From the NCBI GenBank assembly GCA_035528895.1, contig DATKXS010000048.1, forward strand, positions 1 through 10,448: a stretch of DNA of 10,448 nt, in the 5' to 3' direction. Positions 5,626 to 10,448 of this stretch are shown here, piece after piece. Source of the stretch: UBA8522 sp035528895. Its GTDB lineage: Bacteria; Acidobacteriota; Aminicenantia; Aminicenantales; UBA8522. Position 1 is the stretch's first letter; every line of letters starts with the position of its first letter. A program made the translations under genes and the position numbers. A model generated the notes under the pieces. It was not told the origin of the DNA and searched no databases. It saw only the letters and a list, made by a program, of their open reading frames with translations.

Positions 5626-6861
5626 ATGGCTGAGAAAGACGCAAACATGAAGGACTCCGTCGTCGTCATCGAAGAGATCGAAGCCAAGATTGAGAGCCTC
5701 TGGCTCAAGCGCAAAGAGGAAGTGGAGAACGAGCTCGAAGAAAAAATCCGAGCGGAGAGAGAAGAAGCCGGCAAGAAGATCGATGCCATCGAGAAAGAAC
5801 TGGAGAAGGGGAGGGCCATTCTCAACGATTACCGGACCGTCGTCACCGAGTTCGAAAGCGAGCGCACTTCCCTGCAGAGACAGATCAAGGAACATTTCGA
5901 AAAAGCCGTCGAGTACCAGACCGAGATCGAGAAGATGGCCGGCCAGACCATGGAGGAGCTGCGCCTGGTCAACGACCTGAACAAAAAGCTGGAGGCCATC
6001 CAGCATTCCGCCGAGGATAAGGTCAACGGTTTCCGCAAGGACCTGGAAGAGAAGTTCGGTATCGTGGCCCAGCTTCCCGAATCCCAGGAAGAGGACGAGC
6101 TGAAGGTCGACCTCGAGCAGGAGCTGGTGAAACTCAGAAAGATCAAAGAGATCCTGGAAGCCGAAGCCGTTCAGGGAGGGGATCTCGAGGTGGAAGGCGC
6201 GACGGAAGCCCGGGAAAATAATTCCGGCCCCTCGACCCTGCCCGAGACCGAAAACACCATCCCCCCAGTCGACGAGGTCGTCGAACGATCACTGGCCGAG
6301 GAGGCCGAGGAAACGGCGGCCGGAGAGGATCAGGCCGTAGAGAAGGCCCAGGACGAAGAGAAAGAGAAATTCCAGAATCTCTTCGAGGTCCTGGAGAAAT
6401 ACCGAAAGGTCGAGGCCCGCAACGGGAACGGTGAGATCAGCTTCTTCCAGAAAGAGGAAAAGATCATCCTGGACGGAGAATACATGGTCGCCTCGATCGA
6501 TGAATCCCTGGAAGAGGCCAAAAGGCTCTACCTGAAGCTGGCCCAGACCGAATCGCCGAAGGAGCAGTTCTTCATCAAGCAGGAGATCATCAACCACCAG
6601 GAGATTCTGAGAAAATACATCCTCCGCAACCTCAAGATGTGCGAGAGGGAAAACGCGGCCCTGCCCGAGTTCACCGCCGAGATCCTCAACCTGGACCTCC
6701 TCAGGGACATTCTCGAGAAGCTGAGCATGGAGAACTGGAGCAACCCGGCCGACTTCAATTCTTTCCGCACCCAGATCGAAACGCTCAAGGACGCCTATTA
6801 CGCCAGGATCACTCCTCCCGTCCACTATCTTCGGTCGCTGATCGAGGAGCTGGAAGCTTAG
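5626..6861 (+). CDS. Long coiled-coil protein of unknown function
   Basis: The 411-residue product is very rich in Glu and Lys, with one Cys and no signal peptide or membrane segment, so it is probably cytoplasmic. Residues about 15-185 show heptad-like spacing (for example ELEEKIRAEREEAGKKI), indicating a long coiled coil. An acidic, Pro/Thr-containing linker follows (about 186-245), then a helical C-terminal domain (about 246-411) with more mixed composition, including NGEISFFQKEEKIILDGEYM and FWSNP-like aromatic positions (W371, F377, F380). The start at 5626 has AAAGGAG eight bases upstream; the in-frame ATG at 5620 is too close to that site. It is divergent from the HD-GYP gene and convergent with the diguanylate cyclase, with overlapping stops. 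I cannot name the family; a scaffold or effector role in c-di-GMP signalling is a guess from position only. Confidence 0.85.
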   Translation: MAEKDANMKDSVVVIEEIEAKIESLWLKRKEEVENELEEKIRAEREEAGKKIDAIEKELEKGRAILNDYRTVVTEFESERTSLQRQIKEHFEKAVEYQTEIEKMAGQTMEELRLVNDLNKKLEAIQHSAEDKVNGFRKDLEEKFGIVAQLPESQEEDELKVDLEQELVKLRKIKEILEAEAVQGGDLEVEGATEARENNSGPSTLPETENTIPPVDEVVERSLAEEAEETAAGEDQAVEKAQDEEKEKFQNLFEVLEKYRKVEARNGNGEISFFQKEEKIILDGEYMVASIDESLEEAKRLYLKLAQTESPKEQFFIKQEIINHQEILRKYILRNLKMCERENAALPEFTAEILNLDLLRDILEKLSMENWSNPADFNSFRTQIETLKDAYYARITPPVHYLRSLIEELEA

Positions 6862-8846
6862 GCCGAGGCTTCCCGCTTCGAGATCGTCAAGAGAAAGCTT
6901 TCCAGAGTCGTTCTATCGGCCGCCGCCATCTCCCGAAACCGGATCCCGGTGTGGAATTGGGGAGGGTCCTCGTCGGTCTTCTGACAGTAAACGACGTCCC
7001 CCCTGAGGGAAGTCGCCTTGTCTTCCAGGACGAGGAACAGGTCGACGGGCTTGGCCAGGGGAAGCCTGGCTTCGGACATCATCCTGAGCCCTCCCAGGCT
7101 CAGGTTGATCGTCCGGGTTACTTTGAAGTGGCTGTTCTCCTGGTAGAGAAGGAGAGTGGATATGTAGTGCCGCGGGGACTTCCTTTTTTCTTCGAAGAAT
7201 TCCTGCCGGAAGGACTTGATGAGCGCGCCCTTCTTATCCTGGTTGGCGTTCTCTCTCTGGTAGGCGCAGACCTTGTTCTTGACCAGTTCACTGTCGCCCG
7301 CACCCCGGGCTCTCTGGCCGGTGTAGCGCTTTCCCTTGGCCTCCGCCAGGGCCATGTCGGCTTCGTTGGCGATCTTCTTGAGCTCATAGCGGCTGATCGA
7401 GGCGTAGAAATCCTCTTTCTTGGGGAGAAGAGTCACCCCGAAGCTCATGGTCAGGTTGTTGCGGGGCTGGGACTCCTCGTTTTCGAAATACATCTCCTCG
7501 ACGTTCTTGCGGATCCTTTCGGTGAGGATGCAGGCCTCTTCCAGGCTGTTGACCCCGGCCAGGAAGAAGAGGAACTCTTCGCCGCCGTAGCGGCAGATCA
7601 GGTCGTCCTCGCGGATCGATGACTTGAGCACCGCGGCCAGGTTTCGGAGCAGCCTGTTGCCCGCCTCGTGGCCGTTGCGGTCGTTGTAGTGCTTGAACCA
7701 GTCCACGTCCCCCATGACCATGGCGTGGGAGCCGATCTCCTGGCGGCGCTTGCTCTGGAGACGGATCTTCTGGATGACCTTCTCGAAGAAGGGGTCGGGC
7801 CGGAGGATGCCGGTGAGGGCGTCGTACTGGATCAGGTTGAGCTTGGTCATCGCCAGGGAGATGTGCTCGGAAAGGCCGCGCAGGACCTGGCAGTCCTCGG
7901 ACGTGAAGCCGAGCTTGCTCGGCTCGCCCTTGTGGAGCTTGTTGGTGACCTCGAGGACGCCGATGATCTTCTTTTCGTGCCGGATCGGGACACCCAGCAG
8001 ACTGCGGAGAGGGGTCCTCAGATGTTCGGCGTAGCGCTTAGCCAGCTTCCGATCGGGAGACAGGCTGGTGATGTTGACCTCCTCCCCCTGGCGGACGACC
8101 TGGGAGGCGAAGTCCTCGGAATCGAGAAGGGCGATGTACCTGGAGAACTCGGTGTGGGACAGGAAAGCATCGTCCCAGACCAGAGGCTTGAGGTACTTGC
8201 CGAGCGTCTCGTTCTCGTCGAGCACATAAAAGGTGATGCCGGAAGCCTGGACGAGATCCTTGATGTCGGAGACCGTGTCGAGCAGGCTGCTGACATCGTT
8301 GGCCACATAGATCTTGCGCAAGATGTCCTCGATCTTCTGTTTTCTTCTCTGGAACCAGAGGTAGCGGACCTGGAGGGCGACCCTCTTCTCCAGCTCCTGG
8401 ATGATGTTGTTGTTGATAAAACCCTTGATCTCGCGAACCTCCGAATAGACGTCTCTGATCCTGGTTTCCTCCTGCTTGAGGCGGGCGTGCTCGGCGGCCC
8501 GCTTCAGGGAGCGCAGGAAGCGGTCCCGGTCGGCCTCGGTCTGCGGCCGGGGGACGTAATCGAGGAAGAACTCGGCCGGCCAGGAAACGATGGCCTCCCG
8601 GGCGGCTTTTTCATCCGGGCCGGTCAGCAGGACGCTGGTCCTGGGGGAAAGATGCTTCTTGTAGAGCCGGAAATCTCCCAGGGATTGGTCGGTGACCAGG
8701 ACATGGGGAGGATCGCTCTGGAGCTGGCGGGTGGCGTCTTCTACGGACCCGGCCTGGCGGACGGGGCCGAGGTCGCGGCAGAGTTCAGGAAACAAAATCC
8801 GGTCCTCAGGGTTCGGGGAAAGAACTAGGGTCTTGATTTCGGCCAT
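6858..8846 (-). CDS. Multidomain diguanylate cyclase: receiver-like, GAF, GGDEF, PilZ
   Basis: GGDEF enzymes join two GTP molecules into cyclic di-GMP. The 662-residue product has a receiver-like domain (1-120), a helical linker (120-170), a GAF sensor domain (about 175-335), a GGDEF domain (about 340-510) and a PilZ domain (about 550-655). The active site is intact: D342 in YDALTG, D380 in GDVDWF, N388 and GGEEF 421-425. The inhibitory site RxxD is R412-D415, five residues before GGEEF. PilZ binding residues are RKSPR (555-559) and NLSLGG (581-586), so the enzyme can probably sense its own product twice. The receiver keeps D53 and T75 but has SP at 10-11 instead of the acidic pair and R100 for Lys, so phosphorylation is doubtful. 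At the start, the best ribosome site (AAAAGGAG) lies about 30 bases before ATG 8846 and 10 bases before an in-frame CTG, so the true start may be eight codons upstream. Confidence 0.93.
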   Translation of the reverse strand: MAEIKTLVLSPNPEDRILFPELCRDLGPVRQAGSVEDATRQLQSDPPHVLVTDQSLGDFRLYKKHLSPRTSVLLTGPDEKAAREAIVSWPAEFFLDYVPRPQTEADRDRFLRSLKRAAEHARLKQEETRIRDVYSEVREIKGFINNNIIQELEKRVALQVRYLWFQRRKQKIEDILRKIYVANDVSSLLDTVSDIKDLVQASGITFYVLDENETLGKYLKPLVWDDAFLSHTEFSRYIALLDSEDFASQVVRQGEEVNITSLSPDRKLAKRYAEHLRTPLRSLLGVPIRHEKKIIGVLEVTNKLHKGEPSKLGFTSEDCQVLRGLSEHISLAMTKLNLIQYDALTGILRPDPFFEKVIQKIRLQSKRRQEIGSHAMVMGDVDWFKHYNDRNGHEAGNRLLRNLAAVLKSSIREDDLICRYGGEEFLFFLAGVNSLEEACILTERIRKNVEEMYFENEESQPRNNLTMSFGVTLLPKKEDFYASISRYELKKIANEADMALAEAKGKRYTGQRARGAGDSELVKNKVCAYQRENANQDKKGALIKSFRQEFFEEKRKSPRHYISTLLLYQENSHFKVTRTINLSLGGLRMMSEARLPLAKPVDLFLVLEDKATSLRGDVVYCQKTDEDPPQFHTGIRFREMAAADRTTLESFLLTISKREASA

Positions 8847-8926
8847 CGTCCGGAGATCGGCTCGGTTCAGAAGAGTGACGCTCCTTTTCCTTGGCTTACA
8901 AACCTCGACTCAAAAGCCGATATCAA

Positions 8927-8954
8927 TTTATAACATTTCTTTCGTCCCAGTCAA
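8927..8954 (-). promoter_or_regulatory. Strong promoter of the diguanylate cyclase gene
   Basis: On the minus strand a -35 box TTGACT (8949-8954) is followed after 16 bases by -10 TATAAA (8927-8932), preceded by an extended -10 TGT. Transcription would start near 8920, leaving a leader of about 74 bases. The promoter abuts the inverted repeat beginning at 8965. Confidence 0.7.
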
Positions 8955-8964
8955 CACTTTTTTT

Positions 8965-9076
8965 GGAATTCCGGGAAACGACGGAAAATTCAGGGGACAC
9001 AATCCCTTTTCGAGAGAAAAGGGTTATGTCCCCATTTTCCGTCCTCACGAATTTTCCGGTCATGTCCCGGAATTCC
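8965..9076. repeat. Nested long inverted repeat, family C variant (GGGGACAC/ATGTCCCC)
   Basis: Three sets of arms are nested. GGAATTCCGGGA (8965-8976) pairs perfectly with TCCCGGAATTCC (9065-9076). ACGGAAAAT (8981-8989) pairs perfectly with ATTTTCCGT (9034-9042). A GGGGAC arm (8993-9010) pairs with an imperfect arm ending in ATGTCCCC (9017-9033). The GGGGAC ends link it to the repeat at 5221-5292, though the interior differs. It occupies the divergent gap between the diguanylate cyclase and hutU and could form a cruciform or a long RNA hairpin. Mobility is inferred, not shown. Confidence 0.75.
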
Positions 9077-9112
9077 TCCCGCCCTCTCTCGGCAATCTTG
9101 AGTTGGGGTTGT

Positions 9113-9141
9113 TTGTGGGCGGGCGCCGGTTGTGGTATAAA
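9113..9141 (+). promoter_or_regulatory. Probable promoter of hutU
   Basis: A -35-like TTGTGG (9113-9118) and a -10 box TATAAA (9136-9141) are 17 bases apart, with an extended -10 TGG at 9133-9135. Transcription would begin near 9148, upstream of the palindromic leader. No HutC-like operator was recognised. Confidence 0.55.
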
Positions 9142-9157
9142 AAAAATCGGCAGGTCC

Positions 9158-9243
9158 TTTATCTCCCTCCCCCTTCGATGGGGGAGGGGTGGGGAGAGGG
9201 TGCACCCTCCCCAATATCCCCTCCCATCGAGGGAGGGGATAAA
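9158..9243. repeat. Family B palindrome forming the hutU leader
   Basis: Two perfect nine-base-pair hairpins flank a central palindrome: CCCTCCCCC (9165-9173) with GGGGGAGGG (9180-9188), and TCCCCTCCC (9217-9225) with GGGAGGGGA (9231-9239), with GGGTGCACCC in the middle (about 9198-9207). The outer ends TTTATC and GATAAA also pair, so the whole unit is one long inverted repeat. The CCCATCGA...GATAAA wording is shared with 1596-1626. The unit lies between promoter and ribosome site and would be transcribed into the hutU messenger. Confidence 0.7.
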
Positions 9244-9261
9244 AAGGAAAAGGAGATCGTC

Positions 9262-10448
9262 ATGGCCGACGCCAGAGATATGGTCCATCCGGAAGTCCGC
9301 GCTCCCCGCGGCCTAACTCTCCAGACAAAGGGCTGGGCCCAGGAAGCGGCCCTGCGCATGCTGATGAACAACCTCGACCCCGAGGTGGCCGAAAAGCCGC
9401 AGGAACTCATTGTCTACGGCGGAACAGGCAAGGCCGCCAGGAACTGGGAATGCTTTCGGGCGCTGGTCGAGAGCCTGAAGGAGCTTGAAAACGACGAGAC
9501 CCTGGTCGTCCAGTCGGGAAAACCGGTGGCCGTATTCAAGACCCATGAGGAAGCGCCCCGCGTCCTCATCGCTAATGCGCTGCTTGTGCCGAAATGGGCG
9601 ACCTGGGATGAGTTCCGCCGTCTCGAGGCCAAGGGGCTGACTATGTACGGCCAGATGACGGCCGGAAGCTGGATCTACATCGGGACCCAGGGGATCCTCC
9701 AGGGTACTTACGAGACTTTGGCTGCCCTCGCCAAGAAGTATTTCGGCGGCTCGCTCAAGGGGCGGCTCGTTCTCTCCGCCGGCCTCGGCGGGATGGGCGG
9801 CGCCCAGCCTCTGGCGGTCACCATGAATGAGGGTGTCGCCATCATCGTCGAAGTCGACCGGGAGCGGATCGAGAAGCGTCTCCGGACGAAGTACGTCGAC
9901 TCGCTGGCTGAAAGCCTGGACGAAGCGCTCGAACTGGCCTCCAGGGCGAAGGACAAGGGAGAGCCTCTCTCGATCGCCCTCCTGGGGAATGCGGCCGATG
10001 TTCTACCTGAATTTGTCAGGCGGGGAATCGTGCCGGACGTCCTGACCGACCAGACCTCCGCCCACGACGAGCTCAACGGCTACGTCCCCCACGGCATCCC
10101 CTATGAGGAAGCGCTCCGGCTGCGCCGCGAAAATCCTGACGATTACAGCAAGCGGGCCTACCAGTCGATGGCCGTTCAGGTCGAGGCCATGCTCGCTCTC
10201 CAAAAAGGGGGTGCCAAGGCCTTTGACTACGGGAACAACATCCGCGGCCAGGCCCAGAAGGCCGGGGTCGCCCGGGCGTTCGACATTCCCGGTTTCGTCT
10301 CTGAATATATCCGGCCTCTCTTCTGCCTTGGCAGGGGGCCGTTTCGCTGGGCCGCGCTCTCGGGGAAGGCAGAGGACATCTATGTCACTGACGAGGCGGT
10401 GCTTCGAGAGTTCCCTGAGGATGAAGCTCTCGAACGGTGGATCCGGAA
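9262..10448 (+). CDS. hutU: Urocanate hydratase, N-terminal 395 residues
   Basis: The enzyme converts urocanate to imidazolone propionate with a tightly bound NAD+, the second step of histidine degradation. The gene runs off the right edge; about 70% of the usual ~550 residues is present. It starts after AGGAG (9251-9255) with a six-base spacing. Family blocks visible are APRGLTLQTKGWAQEAALRM (14-33), YGGTGKAARNW (52-62), the NAD-binding glycine loop SAGLGGMGGAQP (172-183), DQTSAHDELNGY (263-274), DYGNNIR (322-328) and YIRPLFCLGRGPFRWAALSG (349-368). The catalytically important Cys near position 410 of characterised enzymes lies beyond the window. Frame is intact to the edge. No other hut gene is visible, so its operon, if any, continues to the right. 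Confidence 0.96.
   Translation, partial: MADARDMVHPEVRAPRGLTLQTKGWAQEAALRMLMNNLDPEVAEKPQELIVYGGTGKAARNWECFRALVESLKELENDETLVVQSGKPVAVFKTHEEAPRVLIANALLVPKWATWDEFRRLEAKGLTMYGQMTAGSWIYIGTQGILQGTYETLAALAKKYFGGSLKGRLVLSAGLGGMGGAQPLAVTMNEGVAIIVEVDRERIEKRLRTKYVDSLAESLDEALELASRAKDKGEPLSIALLGNAADVLPEFVRRGIVPDVLTDQTSAHDELNGYVPHGIPYEEALRLRRENPDDYSKRAYQSMAVQVEAMLALQKGGAKAFDYGNNIRGQAQKAGVARAFDIPGFVSEYIRPLFCLGRGPFRWAALSGKAEDIYVTDEAVLREFPEDEALERWIR

Noticed and set aside
5432..5650. Small open frame of 72 codons with a hydrophobic segment
   Set aside because: It has no ribosome binding site, contains the strong promoter 5498-5526 of the downstream gene and overlaps that gene's start. The hydrophobic stretch is probably chance.
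7668..8828. Plus-strand open frame of 386 codons
   Set aside because: It is the antisense shadow of the GGDEF gene; composition is rich in Leu, Val, Asp and Gly with no recognisable motif.
9158..9243. CRISPR-like repeats
   Set aside because: The repeated words are arms of palindromes, not direct repeats with unique spacers, and no cas gene is present.
8891..9316. Plus-strand open frame of 141 codons in the cyclase-hutU gap
   Set aside because: It reads through two palindromic repeats and into hutU in another frame; the amino-acid sequence reflects the repeats.

Overview
The window looks like a piece of chromosome from a GC-rich, probably uncultured Gram-negative-type bacterium. Codons favour G or C in the third position, genes are closely packed, and nearly every gap between transcription units holds a palindromic repeat. 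The gene content (housekeeping translation genes beside degenerate-receiver c-di-GMP proteins) and the repeat style would fit an Acidobacteriota or Aminicenantes-like lineage. That placement is an impression from recalled genomes and was not tested.

Layout. Bases 1-252 are the 3' end of rsmD (16S rRNA methyltransferase). Bases 253-702 hold a MITE-like inverted repeat ending in a T-tract, a pyrimidine-rich stretch and a possible insertion-sequence scar. Bases 703-1581 encode a protein of unknown function. Bases 1721-3891 form a tight translation operon, rpmE-prfA-prmC (ribosomal protein L31, release factor 1, and the methyltransferase that modifies its GGQ loop), behind a strong extended -10 promoter. 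A second MITE-like repeat lies at the convergent junction after prmC.

Bases 4015-8846 form a c-di-GMP locus of three separately transcribed genes. They are an HD-GYP phosphodiesterase with a pseudo-receiver (minus strand), a coiled-coil protein of unknown function (plus strand, divergent from the first), and a four-domain diguanylate cyclase: receiver-like, GAF, GGDEF with I-site, PilZ (minus strand). The last two converge with overlapping stop codons. The locus therefore encodes both a maker and a breaker of c-di-GMP, both apparently uncoupled from ordinary phosphorelay, and the coiled-coil protein between them could be a partner. From 9262 to the window edge is the first ~70% of hutU (urocanate hydratase, histidine degradation), with its own promoter and a repeat-derived structured leader.

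The most interesting points are the c-di-GMP locus with its unknown coiled-coil protein and possible structured leader, and the three families of palindromic repeats that mark almost every operon boundary. The release factor also has an unusual PRT codon-recognition tripeptide. I found no CRISPR array, tRNA, rRNA, intact transposase or clear defence system.
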